From assembly GCA_037447655.1 (NCBI GenBank), contig JBBHKE010001156.1:237432-301431 (forward strand): a stretch of DNA of 64,000 nucleotides, in the 5' to 3' direction. The notes under the pieces were generated by a model that worked only from the letters and a program-made list of their open reading frames with translations, had not been told where the DNA came from and searched no databases. This DNA comes from Zygnema cylindricum. Lineage: Eukaryota; Streptophyta; Zygnematophyceae; Zygnematales; Zygnemataceae. The stretch's first letter is position 1; each line of letters starts with the position of its first letter. Shown piece after piece: positions 44,172 to 55,037 of this stretch. A program made the translations under genes and the position numbers.

Positions 44172-46420
44172 TGGGGTAGCTAAAAGGTTAAATAGAACAG
44201 TAAGTGATAGTGCTAGAAGTATGTTGTCAGATAAGAAGATAGGAAAAAGGTTTTGGGCAAAAACAATGAACTGTGCTAATTACCTCAAAAATAGAGTTCT
44301 TACTTTAGCTATAAAAGATCAAACACCTTATGAGAGATGGACAGGCCGGAAACCAGACATATCTCACTTAAAGGTTTTCGGCAGTCAAGTATTCAGTCTA
44401 GATACTGATCGGTCCAATTAGAAGCTAGATCCTAAAGGAAAACCGGGATACTTATTAGGATATGATGAGGATGTTAAAGCATATAGAGTTTATGTTCTAA
44501 AAAGGGAAGATATAATCTTAGGTAAGCATCTAGTAGTTATGGATGAAGAAAAGTTTGTGGATCCCTTCAAATATACAAAGTCAGTAAAAATCAGATTTGA
44601 GTCAGAAAATTTCGATGACTTTGAGCTTCCTAACTATCTAGGTTTTAGAGAAGATGACATTCTTGTTGGTACAAATTTGACCGAAAAGGACTCGGCTGTG
44701 GAAACTTCAGTGACAACTCTACCCGAAGCGGAAGACGTGGTGGAAATTGATTCAGAATCAAGGGATAGGGGAGAAGCCGAGATTGTTCGTAAGAATTTAC
44801 GTGAACCATCTATTCCGGCCTCAAATTTTGAGGGGGGGAGGAGCAGTAGCAAAAGATTGCAAGAAAAACAGGTTAATAACAAGGTAACAAAACTATCTCA
44901 TCAAGACGAACCTCAGACTTATGGAGAGGCGATGACATGTCCAGAAAAAAACCGGTGGAAGACAGCCATCAATGAGGAGATGGCCTCAATTATGGCACCC
45001 GATACTTGGGAGCTGGTGTATTGTCCACCTAACCGAAAACCAATCCGTTGTAAGTGGGTTTTCAAATTAAAACTAAACCCAGATAACACAATTGAGCGCT
45101 ACAAGGCCAGATTAGTGGCAAAGGGATTTACAGAAAAGGAGGGAATTGACTACGAGGAAACCTTTGCCCAGGTAGTCAGATTTCCCTCTGTCCGCATACT
45201 TATCAGTCAGGCAGCAGCGGAAGACATTAAAGTGCACCAGATGGACATCAAGACAGCCTTTTTTCATGGAGAATTGGAAGAGGAGATCTTCATGCGACAA
45301 CCCGAAGGGTTTGTGGAGGAAGGAGAGGAGAGTAAGGTATGCCGGCTGATTAAATCTCTTTATGGTTTGAAATAGGCGCCTCGACAGTGGAATAAGAAGC
45401 TTGATGAGTTTATTACCAGTCTGGGATATATCCGGATCAGCTCATATCACTCAATCGATGTTTTCGAAGATGAGGAAGGTTTTATATTTATTGCAATTTA
45501 TGTTGATGATTTGTTTGTTTTAAGTAAATCAATGGAAAAAATTAATAAACTAAAAACCGATCTTAAGGGGAAATTTGAAATGGATGTTATGGGGGAAGCA
45601 AAATATATTTTGGGAATTCAAGTAGAAAGAGACCGAAAAAGAAAGATTATAAGATTGACTCAAAAGGAAGCAATAGAGAACATGCTTCAAAAATTTCAGA
45701 TGGATAAAGCTAATAGTTGTACAACTCCAATGGAGTTGAAGAAGGGAAGTGAGGGGAGTGAGGGAGAAGGAGTCATAGTCTTAGACGAGGAATTATCTCA
45801 TGATGAACAAAAGTTCATGCAGACTATTCCTTACAGGCAAGTAATGGGAAGTCTAATCTATTTTATGAATTGTACCCAACCCGATTTAGCTGCAGCTGTT
45901 GGAGTGCTGAGTAGAAGTCTAAATGCTCGCACTAAGAGGGATTAGGAGGTAGCTAAAAGAGTCCTTATACATTTGATAGGAACTAGGGATTTATGGTTGC
46001 ATTTGGGTGGGGAGAATATTGACATCACTACTTGGAGTGATGCCAGTTATGGTGATGCTCCGATTAGGAGATGCACTTCTGGATAAGTATTATATGTGGG
46101 TGATGGGGCTTGCTGTTGGAGTAGCAAACAACAAAAAGTTATTGCTCAGGCCACCATTGAGGCTGAGTATATGGCCTCTTGCTCTGCTGTAAAAGAATTG
46201 ATGTAGGTCAAGTCTTTGCTTGGTGAGTTTTGTCACCTTAAGAGTAATGTGCAAAAAATATTTTGTGATAATCAGGCAGCAATCCCTATTTCTGCCAATC
46301 CTAAGCATCATTTTAAAGCCAAACACATGGACATTAGGCTCAGCTTTGTTAGAGAGAAAGTAGAAAACAAAATAATTAGTTTAGAGTACCGACTAGATAG
46401 TGAGATGGTAGCAATATGAT
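44172..46420 (+). pseudogene. Copia B2/B3 pol: integrase end, RT, RNase H, decayed
   Basis: It continues at the PEQNG codons after A3: integrase C-terminus (TPYERWTGRKPDISHLKVFGS), a variable linker, RT (KWVFKLKLNPDNTIERYKAR; YVDD at about 45500), and RNase H (TTWSDASYGDAPIRRC; ATIEAEYMAS; FCDNQAAI). In-frame stops are TAG 44419, TAG 45373, TAG 45943, TAA near 46084 and TAG near 46204, with a frame change near 46415. Four of the five stops are single C-to-T or G-to-A changes from the codon seen in relatives. Confidence 0.87.
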
Positions 46421-46506
46421 GACCAAACCTGTGCCTTCCCCTAAGCAAATTTTCTACAGGGAGAAGTGTGGTCTGAAATTAAAGATTGACTAGAAAATAA
46501 GGGGAG

Positions 46507-47573
46507 TGTATAAATTAATTGTCTTTTTTAAGTATTTTCTAGGTCTGAATAGAAATATAGAAAGAAGTCGAGGCTGTCTACCTCTAACTTCTCTCTCCAA
46601 CTCTCAAACTTGTCGGAGTCATTGAGAAATTGGAGAGGAAGCTAGAGCGATTGCTACCTAGACTATCAAGAGGTTTACGGGATATAAATATTAGTTTATT
46701 TATAATTAAGGATATATTTACTAAAATGTATATGCCACCTCTAGGATTTGAACCTGCAACCTGCCGGCCGGAAACCAGCCGGTAGCCGGTAGCTTTAAAC
46801 TGTTAACTATAGAGATAGTGTTATGTATTATAGGGTTTGATATTTAATTAAACATTTATATGAAGAATAGTTCAATTAACTAAAATAGTTTTACGGGGAC
46901 ATAGATCCAGTAATGTAAAAGTATAGATCACAGTACAGATAAGAAACCAATACCGCGCATTTATTTCTTTAGCAAAACGAATACTGCGCATGTATTTATT
47001 ACGGCTACGATTAAAAGTTTAATTTAATCGGACGGCCGGAATTAACGTCGAGATCGCGGAGGAGGATTTCGGCGGTTTGTGGTCATCGCCACATCATATG
47101 ACACGTGGCGAAATTACATTGGATCGTGGTATCTCCGGAGATTACGGCACCAAATCCGGATATGACATGTGTCGACATTTAGGCCATGTCGTACAATGTC
47201 CGTACAAAAAGTACACTAGCAGCTGTACTTTTGTGTACGGATGTATAATCTGATTAGCTCCGTACATCAGTAGAGAGAGTCAGTAAGAGAGATAGGACTT
47301 AGAAAAATTAGGAGATAGGACCCTCTCTCCCAAAGAGCTTCTGTACAAAAGGTCAACTTTGACCCTCCATAACTTACTGCTCAGGGGAGCAAATTCAGAG
47401 ATTCTTTTTGCTATCGACTTAGGGGAGTCTTGCCTTGACACGGTAAAGTTGGTCAGAGTTTTTGTCTGCCAGGGTGGCAGTTGTTCAGGCTGAAACACAA
47501 AGGGGTTAGAGTTATCCTAGATGCTTCTTGGAAGCTGTCCACTCTGAGGACTTATAGAGGTCTCACTGTTTCA
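46507..47573 (+). repeat. Copia B2 3' LTR
   Basis: It is 1067 bp, begins TGTATAAATTAATTG after AAAATAAGGGGAG, and ends TCACTGTTTCA. It is much closer to the LTR at 30939 than to that at 36780. Confidence 0.88.
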
Positions 47574-48143
47574 GAACCCTTTCATCCGATCGTAATTCCA
47601 CCAAGGCTTTGATTGCGGAGGCGTCCTCCACCGACACAACAGTTGGCACTCCTCAATGAGAAGCAGCAATGTCAAGAAGTATATCTGCACCCAAACCCTT
47701 TTCATTAGGTTTTGTAATTCCCCTCCATTCCCGAGGAAGAGAGGTACCCCGGCTCTTTTTCGAGAGAGGCATGCCTGGTTGGCTCCCCGTGGTACGGTGG
47801 GTTTCCTCAATTGGTTCCTCTAAAATTCGGTCGTGTCTTTGATGGAATGGACCTCTTCCCACTGAAAAGTTCAGTGGACCTGCGCTGAGCTTCCCGAATA
47901 AGGTTTAATTTATGTTCCCATAAATCCCGTCTTTCTTTCTCTAGAGCCTCCCAATCTACAATGACTAGTCCAACCCTCTGCGACGCCTAACCCTTTGCTT
48001 TCACTATCTCCACCAACTCTTGCATTCTTCTAACCATGTTAGTTAGATCTGCAATCCCCATGCCACAAACCTCGGGATCAGTAGGTCTTGTTTGCCACAA
48101 TCCATTGAAAGTCGAACGGTTGGTACCTCGGGCAAAGACTTTT
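47574..48143 (-). pseudogene. Gypsy E gag, middle part
   Basis: On the minus strand it reads FARGTNRSTFNGLWQTRPTD, VCGMGIADLTNMVRRMQELV, a TAA near 47987, then VDWEALEKERRDLWEHKLNL and IREAQRRSTELFSG, with further stops toward B2. The helix-rich Arg/Glu segments fit a gag coiled-coil region. F splits it from 55038-55723. I recognise no known domain; assignment to E rests on strand, order and the target duplications on both sides. Confidence 0.5.
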
Positions 48144-48636
48144 TGTAAAAGAGGCGACAATACCCCACAACACGTCACAGTGCCCAGCAGAAAACACCAA
48201 GGATCTCCCCGTAGCAACAGCAGGAGCACACAGAACTCACACACAGGGTTGGGCTTTATTACTTGAAAAGAGAGTACAAGGTTGCGCTAGCTGCGTAAGT
48301 CTACTTAAGGTCTACCATTCACTGGGTCTACTTGCCTATTTAAACTAGCTAACTGCTAGTCAACTTAGTACTATATAGTTGTACACGTGGACCTTCGCGG
48401 CCAATCCAAGATCTATCCAAACTTCCTTCCAGAACTATACAGTTCAATCTACACAATTGCGCCGTTGCTATGCTGCGCTGCTACGCCGCTGCGCCGCTAA
48501 GTTGCTATGCTGCTATGCTGCGCTGGTCTGGAATCGCAGCTGCGCTGCTCTGGCATCGCAACTGCGCTGCTCTGAAATCGCAACTATAGCAGCCTAGCCC
48601 TAGCTACTAAGTACCCAATTCTGTAACCCTGTTACA
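48144..48636 (-). repeat. Gypsy F 3' LTR
   Basis: This 493-bp LTR holds a TGCGCTGC/GCCGCTGC-rich stretch near 48455-48590 built of degenerate short repeats. It is preceded on the minus strand by the purine-rich TTAGTGGGAGGCAC. Confidence 0.93.
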
Positions 48637-48681
48637 GTGCCTCCCACTAAGGATTCAGCGTCCCGCTGAACTTTGATTGAG

Positions 48682-49956
48682 TCAGGGAAACTGCAGTTGC
48701 CGGAGTATGTCGTATGTTTCCTCGCGATACTCTTCAAACTCCTGGCGAAGGACGTCGAGTTGATTTTGGAGCTGTTCACATCGGGTCTCCAGTAACACGA
48801 TGTGGCGATCTGCAGCTGCCAACCTCCGCCGAGTAACTCGTTCCCGAACCTGATTTTCCGCTTCCTCAACCTCGGGTACTTCAGGTCGCGGCGGAGCGTC
48901 TGCGGGTGCAGGCTCCTCGGGTGCCGGAATCCTGGGTTCTTCGGGTTCAGCCACTAGGGGAGCTTCCTCTGGTTTTTCTTCCGCCGGTTCCCACCGAGGT
49001 ACCTTTCGTAGTTTGAAGGACACGTGTTTCCTTGCAGCTCGGGCCCGCTGCAGAGTATTTCTTCGAGCCAGCTTGAGTACTCGCACCTCCGGGGTGACTT
49101 CCGCTTGAGAGATGATGTCGTGGAGGAGGACATCCCACGGGTGATAATGGCGAACTAACCCGGGAACATCAATTCTGTACCTGTAGTTTTCCTCTACCAC
49201 TTCTACGAACGGTAAAGTGTGAGGACCCAGTTGCACATAGCCTTTATGATTATTCCCCAGGTCCTTGGTCCGCATGAAATTCCACGCTGGGTGTGACGGA
49301 ACGTCGGCAGGGATACGGATAGGATCTCCAGGCTTCCCTATACGCCATTCTTCGGGCCACTCCGAGGGGTCCCAATAAAACCTTTTGGCGAAGCTGAAGG
49401 CGAGGTCCGGATTCTGGGTGTCGACCGGTAGTGGGAAGAGGTAGTCGGGAATTTCCTCTCCCTGTTCACTCTCCTCCTCCGAATCTCTTCGGTTTTCGCG
49501 CAAGAGAAACACATCGTCACCGCTGGGGTATTGTTCCTCCGCCTTCCTCTCCGCGCTTTCAGACGACTGCTCGTCTGCGGTGCTCTCCTTGTTTGGGTCC
49601 CGCGTCACCTCTAGATCTGAGGCGCGCTCCTCAATTGGCGGAGGCGTTGGTTCGCGTTCCGGCTCCTCCGCCTCCGACAGCTCATGATCTGCTTGAAGTT
49701 CCTGATCACCTTCCCGGGTTGGGGTGTATTCAGGGTCTTGTGAGTTTTCTGACCCCTCCCCTCCACTGGTCTCCGCCGGTCCTGCCTCGCGACTGACACT
49801 ATCCTCCGGTTCCGGCTCTACCTCTACCTCTCTTCGCCTGCTTGCTTCCACCATGGCTTCCGCCGCCCTTAGCAATCTCTCGGGACGGCTCGGGTCTCCT
49901 TGTCCCACCCGTACCAGTCTCCTCCTTTTCGGGGGTGGAGAGGACGACGACGCCAT
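48682..49956 (-). CDS. Gypsy F extra ORF after pol, unknown function
   Basis: This is a 424-residue open frame from ATG at 49956, ending 45 nt before the 3' LTR. The frame is open upstream as well, joined without a stop to the integrase remnant (50601). The start was chosen at MASSSSPPPKRRRLVRVGQ, which looks like a real N-terminus with a basic, nuclear-signal-like patch. A long Glu/Pro/Ser-rich acidic region follows (about residues 40-190). Then comes a compact part with Trp/Tyr/Pro (FYWDPSEWPEEWRIGKPGD; YRYRIDVPGLVRHYHPWDVL) and an Ala/Pro/Glu-rich stretch. A C-terminal coiled coil (RHIVLLETRCEQLQNQLDVL) closes it. I do not recognise a family. It is in the place where some gypsy elements carry env-like or accessory ORFs. 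Confidence 0.65.
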   Translation of the reverse strand: MASSSSPPPKRRRLVRVGQGDPSRPERLLRAAEAMVEASRRREVEVEPEPEDSVSREAGPAETSGGEGSENSQDPEYTPTREGDQELQADHELSEAEEPEREPTPPPIEERASDLEVTRDPNKESTADEQSSESAERKAEEQYPSGDDVFLLRENRRDSEEESEQGEEIPDYLFPLPVDTQNPDLAFSFAKRFYWDPSEWPEEWRIGKPGDPIRIPADVPSHPAWNFMRTKDLGNNHKGYVQLGPHTLPFVEVVEENYRYRIDVPGLVRHYHPWDVLLHDIISQAEVTPEVRVLKLARRNTLQRARAARKHVSFKLRKVPRWEPAEEKPEEAPLVAEPEEPRIPAPEEPAPADAPPRPEVPEVEEAENQVRERVTRRRLAAADRHIVLLETRCEQLQNQLDVLRQEFEEYREETYDILRQLQFP

Positions 49957-50129
49957 AGACACTACTGAACCAGACAATTCCGGTAGCTCCAGAAGCGGAG
50001 GTAAACTAATTGTGCGGAGAGAAGCAGTTTCCAAGCTGCCGAGACTGGGTTGGTTGTGAGGACGAATGACGGCTGTATTCCCGGGGGTTGAGGGTTTCAC
50101 TCTTGGTCTGTGCGCAGCGTCGCAGCGTG

Positions 50130-50420
50130 CGAGGGTATCGCAGTATCCAACATTTATAAAACTGCGCTGCTGCGGCGGAACCGAGGGTTCGTCGTCACCT
50201 ACATAGTGAAACACAATTGCGCCGTTGCGCTTTCCTGTCAGCGCAGCGGTGGTGCTGCGATCCTCTGACGTCATCGTGATCATGTTGCGCTGCGGTGGCT
50301 GCGCTGCTACGGCGCTGCAGTGTGGTAACATCGCCGCTGCGGTCCTTTGCCGCGTCCCCAATATGATTGCGATGGTTGCGCCACTGCGATTCGCTCCTTT
50401 GTTGCGGCTGCTGCGATTGC
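50130..50420. repeat. GC-rich TGCGCTGC-type degenerate repeats between pol and extra ORF
   Basis: The stretch is rich in GCGCTGC, GCGCAGC and GCTGCG words like those of the F LTR (48455-48590, 54855-54990). A smaller patch lies at 51490-51600. Integrase similarity stops just right of it. Confidence 0.55.
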
Positions 50421-53400
50421 CCCTCCGGTAAAGCTGAGTGTCCTCACTCCCCACACAGAAGACGATGTCCTTCCGGTGAGCGTCGGCCTGCGACTTTTGG
50501 CGATCCTTTGCCATTTGGAACGCCTTGGCCGCTTTTTCCAGGTTTCCTTGCAAAGTTTTGGCAAAGTCCAAAGCAGCCGGTGTTTGGCAGTCCGCTACCA
50601 ATAAATTTTGGGGAAGAGTGGGTTGTCGTCTATTGAGGGAGAATGGCGTAGCATTGTTGACGAGTGCACTGCATGTTGTATGCTACCTCGATCGCCGTTA
50701 AATGGTTCACCCAATCCGTTTGGTGCACCGAGACATAAGCCCGCAATGCTTCCTCCAAAGTCCGATTCACCCTTTCAGTCTGACCATCAGTTTGAGGGTG
50801 GTAGGCTGTGGACATGGCCAGCTGCGTTCCGCATAACGCAAATAGATTTTGCCAAAAGTGGCTCATGAATTTTCGATCGCGGTCGCTGACGATCCTTTTC
50901 GGCAGACCATGATGGCGGAATATTTCCCGAAAGAATAAGTCCGCAATATCTCGTGTAGTAGCTGTAGTGGTCGTGGGTAGAAAATGTGCCATTTTCGTCA
51001 GGTAATCCACGACGACGAAGATTGAGTCGTAGCCCTCCTTCGTCTTGGGAAGGGCCACGATAAAATCCATCGAGATCGCCTCCTAAGGAACAGATGGTAT
51101 TGGGAGGGGGTGTAACAGACCTTGTTGCCCTGAATCCGATTTGTTTCTATTGCACGAGTCACACGTCCGGACATATTCTGCAATGTCTCGAGTCATGTTT
51201 GGCCAGTAATACGCTTCAGCGACACGTGCGGTTGTTTTATCCCGCCCAAAATGTCCACTGAGCGGCTCGTCATGACTCATTTGAAGAATTGCGTGACGAA
51301 GTGCCGTATTTGTCGGCACATATAGCCGTGTTGTCTTACTCGGTCTGTACCGCCACATATCATTGGCGGTTCAAACGAGTACTTTCCGTTTGATAAGTTC
51401 CTTTAGTGAATCATCGTCGCCGTAGGCGGCCTTTATCCGACTTAACCACTGTTCGTCCACTTGCACCGTACTGGTGACTGCGTTGAGCTTCGGATATTGC
51501 GCTGCGGTCGACGTTGCGCTTTTCTCTTTCACAGAGTCTCCGTTCCCCTGCTGCGGTGCTTGCGGTCGTTGCTCCGCTGCCGGCGCAGCGACGTCAGGTC
51601 GTCTTGACAGCGCATCCGCCGGGTTCGTTTTGCCCGGCTTATATTCAATAACAAGTTCCGGACCGAAGGTTTGCAGGAACGTCATCCAGCGCACTTGTTT
51701 CTTGGACAACTTCGGCTGGGTTTGGAGATATTGTAAGGCGTGGTGATCCTGATAACCGTGATCCGTTTTCCCTGAACGTAACACTTCCAAACCTCCAGCG
51801 CATTGATAATAGCTATTGTTTCCTTCTCATGGGTAGCCCAGTTTAACTCTGCTGCCTTTAGTTTGCGACTGTCGTAGGCGATGGGTTGAAGGCCTTTTCC
51901 TTGATCTTGCATAAGGATCGCTCCAATAGCCATATCGCTAGCGTCAGTGATTATCGTCCAAGGTAAGTCCGGATCGGGAACAGCTAGCACAGGGGCGGTA
52001 ACCAACCGCTCCTTTAGTGTGTTAAAGGTCGTTCCTTGCGCCGCTTTCCAATCATAGGGCGCATCGTTCTTGAGCAATTCCGTGAGCAGTGCAGCGATTT
52101 TTGCGAAACCTTCGACAAAACGTCGATAATAGGAGCATAGTCCGAGAAAGCTTCGTAACTCCGTAATATTCGCAGGCTGCGGCCACTCCTTAACTGCCCT
52201 AGTCTTGTTTGGATCCACTGCGATCCCGTCCCGGCTCACCACATGGCCTAAAAAGTCAATCTTCTCCTTAAAGAAGTCACATTTACTTCTTTTTGCGTAT
52301 AACTTATGCTCCCGAAGGACTTGGAGGACCGTCCGTAAGTGCTCCATATGCTCCTCCTGCGTTCGGCTATACACCAATATGTCATCTAAGAAGACGATCA
52401 CAAACGCGTCCAGATATTGCCGAAAGATGGAATTCATTAAATGCATAAAGGTCGCCGGTGCGTTAGTCAACCCGAACGGCATTACCCGAAACTGGAAATG
52501 ACCGTATCGAGTTCTGAACGCTGTCTTTTCCACATCCTCCTCGGCAATTCTGATCTGGTGGTAACCGCTCCGCAAGTCTATTTTCGAAAAATATTTGGCA
52601 CCTCGAAGTCGATCCAACAATTCGTCTATCCTCGGTAGGGGGTACGCATTCTTCACCGTTAACTTGTTCAGCGCTCGGTAGTCTACACACATACGGAAAC
52701 CTCCATCTTTCTTGTTCACAAAGAGAACGGGGGCTCCATACGGTGACTTGCTTGGTTCGATTGCTCCGGCTTCGACCAACTCCGCGAGTTGCTTTTTCAA
52801 TTCGTCCAACTCGGTGTAGCTCATCTTGTACATCCGATTAGCCGGAGGTACCGCTCCAGGAACAAGCTCTATTTTATGGTCCACTTCGCGCTTCGGAGGT
52901 AATCCTTCGGGGAGCTTCGGGGGAAATACATCTGCGTACTCCTCGAGAAGTTTTGCCACGACTTCCGGGGCCTCTTCGGAAGTCTTTCCAATGTCGTCAC
53001 TTTCTTTGGAGTCGAAGTCGGGGTCCTTCTTTTTCCATTCTTCCGGGATCTCCTCCTTCGCCTCCTCCATTGGCTGGACGACCGCCATATAAATCGTTTC
53101 CCCTTTCTTGAGTGCCCTCTTAAGCTGTAAGGCCGAAAGCAGGCGTCCCTCTTTCGTTCCCTTGCCAGCCGTTCCCGGTGTTACCTCAAACTCTTCTTCA
53201 CCTTTCTTCACTCTCATGGCGCCACTTCTCCAATCAATCGTCGGATTCCATTTTTGCAGCCACGGCTTCCCTAATATTACCTCATGGTCCCCAAGAGGTA
53301 AAACATGAAGTGTGTCGTACCATCGGAATTTCCCCATGCCGACGCGTAATCTCGGGGTACGATGGGTGATCGATAAGGAACTGCCGTCGGCCAATTTTAC

Positions 53401-53922
53401 CGACTGGGGATTATTTAGTACCACAAGAGGAAGTTTCAACCTTTTTACCGTCGCCTCGTTAATGAAGTTCCCCGACGCTCCGGTCTCCACCATGAAGTCA
53501 GCTGCACTCACTCCTATTTGACCCCGAAATATCAAAGGGTCTCCTCCTTCTCCGGCTAACCTCATAACGGTAAGTTTTCCCTTTTTGGGGACTTTCCGTT
53601 TTGGACACTCTCGAGCCATGTGATCCGGAGAACCACATTGGAAGCATAGGCCATTTTGCCTCCTCCGTTGGATTTCCTCGGGGGACAAGTCATTGGTCTT
53701 GGTCTTGGCGGTTTTCTTCTTTTTCCCCAGGACGTTGACCGCTTCCTTATCCTCATTAATTGCGCCGAGCTCCATGGGGGTTAGACCTTCGTCTCGTCGG
53801 TTTCCTCCGCTACTGCTCGACCCGTAGTGATAAGGTCTCCGGAGGTTAAAGTCGACCGAATCGGTCCGCTCCGCAAACTGGATGATTGCTGAGAGAGGAG
53901 GAGTTGTGGTTTCCCGAGCAAG
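50420..53922 (-). pseudogene. Gypsy F pol: protease, RT, RNase H, integrase, few lesions
   Basis: It runs in line from gag: zinc knuckle [14 protein letters not shown] (near 53620), then protease site VETGAS near 53490, where the expected catalytic Asp is Glu. RT follows ([17 protein letters not shown] near 52385; [12 protein letters not shown]), then RNase H ([18 protein letters not shown]). The integrase zinc-binding HHCC (HFGRDKTTARVAEAYYWP; CDSCNRNK) precedes the core with Asp (DFIVALPK), Asp (IVSDRDRKF) and Glu (RVNRTLEE). Lesions are a frame change near 51750, TGA at 51371, TAG at 51083 and a frame change near 50645. The integrase C-terminus breaks off after FCVGSED. Confidence 0.88.
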
Positions 53923-54510
53923 TTATTGTTCCACATCCCTACGAACAGATGACTTAAGCCCCTTCACGTAACGATCCACGGCTTCATCCTCCGTCATCGT
54001 AGGTATTTGAACCTTGCACTCCAAGAACCTCTGCGTAAACTCCATCACTGAAGTTCGTTGTTTCAATACTACGATCTTATCTCTCGCCGCCTTCACCGTG
54101 TTGACAGGCTGCCAAGTGTCGCGGAGGAGTTGAACGAAGAGCGCCCAGACGGTCGCTATTTCATCGTCCTCCACCAATGTTCTCCACCAAGCCCCCGCTG
54201 CCCCTTTAACAAGACCACCCGCGTAGTGAATCTTCTCACGATCTGATAGGCTAGGAAAATTCTCGAGATAGTTCGCCACGGAGAATAGCCATGAGTCAAG
54301 GTTCTTGTGTCTTGCAGGGTCAAACTCGTCGGGAAGTCGTAATTTCGGTCTCCGGGAGTCTCTCTCGACACCTCCATGAGGTCGCTCCCCTAGACGCGTC
54401 TCCAAGGCTGTGACGGTATTACTCAGCTGCGCATTCTTTAATCTCACACTTTCCAACTCCTTGAGAACTTGCGCCAACATTTCTGTAGTGGATACACCGT
54501 GTCCATCCAT
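53923..54510 (-). pseudogene. Gypsy F gag
   Basis: The ATG at 54510 is 22 nt after the primer site. A short coiled-coil start (KELESVRLKNAQLSNTVTAL) leads to the retrotransposon Gag core (FDPARHKNLDSWLFSVANYL; KIHYAGGLVKGAAGAWW; VMEFTQRFLECKVQIP). A TAA (53923-53925) after RRDVEQ lies in the same frame as pol; a CAA to TAA change would explain it. The zinc knuckle follows in the downstream part. Confidence 0.85.
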
Positions 54511-54531
54511 GCTGTCGAGTCACGAGTAACA

Positions 54532-54543
54532 GCTCTGATACCA
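54532..54543 (-). other. Gypsy F primer-binding site (tRNA-Met 3' end)
   Basis: On the minus strand TGGTATCAGAGC lies 1 nt after the 5' LTR. It complements the 3' end of plant initiator tRNA-Met, the usual site in plant LTR elements. It contrasts with the anticodon-type site of the copia elements here. Confidence 0.92.
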
Positions 54544-54544
54544 A

Positions 54545-55037
54545 TGTAAAAGAGGCGACAATACCCCACAACACGTCACAGTGCACAGCGGAAAACACCA
54601 AGGATCTCCCCGTAGCAACAGCAGGAGCACATAGAACTCACAGACAGGGTTGGGCTTTATTACTTGAAAAGAGAGTACAAGGTTGCGCTAGCTGCGTAAG
54701 TCTACTTAAGGTCTACCATTCACTGGGTCTACTTGCCTATTTAAACTAGCTAACTGCTAGTCAACTTAGTACTATACAGCTGTACACGTGGACCTTCGCG
54801 GCCAATCCAAGATCTATCCAAACTTCCTTCCAGAACTATACAGTTCAATCTACACAATTGCGGCGTTGCTATGCTGCGCTGCTACGCCGCTGCGCCGCTA
54901 AGTTGCTATGCTGTTATGCTGCGCTGGTCTGGAATCGCAGCTGCGCTGCTCTGGCATCGCAACTGCGCTGCTCTGAAATCGCAACTATAGCAGCCTAGCC
55001 CTAGCTACTAAGTACCCAATTCTGTAACCCTGTTACA
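54545..55037 (-). repeat. Gypsy F 5' LTR
   Basis: It is 493 bp, nearly identical to the left LTR, and begins TGTAACAGGGTTACAG on the minus strand. Confidence 0.93.

Larger units (their letters stand above)
30939..47573 (+). mobile_element. Copia B2 composite (three LTRs) with nested G, B3 and A3
   Basis: The outer LTRs 30939-32006 and 46507-47573 are close relatives, flanked by GACCC (30934-30938) and GAACC (47574-47578), a target duplication with one change. Inside lie B2 gag-protease (split by G), then a third, more distinct LTR at 36780 with its own gag-pol (B3), split by A3. The B3 3' LTR is missing, so the 3' half of pol may belong to B2, to B3, or to a recombinant of the two. Confidence 0.8.
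48144..55037 (-). mobile_element. Gypsy F: full-length Ty3/gypsy with extra ORF
   Basis: It is a 6894-bp element on the minus strand with 493-bp LTRs at both ends, TGTAA...TTACA, and exact target duplication CTTTT (48139-48143, 55038-55042). The order is 5' LTR, tRNA-Met primer site, gag, protease, RT, RNase H, integrase, extra ORF, 3' LTR. By hand count the LTRs differ at about 8 of 493 sites. It is GC-richer than its surroundings and is inserted in gag of gypsy E. Confidence 0.94.

Noticed and set aside
49431-50059. Plus-strand Pro/Ser-rich ORFs of 111-121 codons
   Set aside because: They are shadows of the acidic minus-strand ORF of gypsy F.
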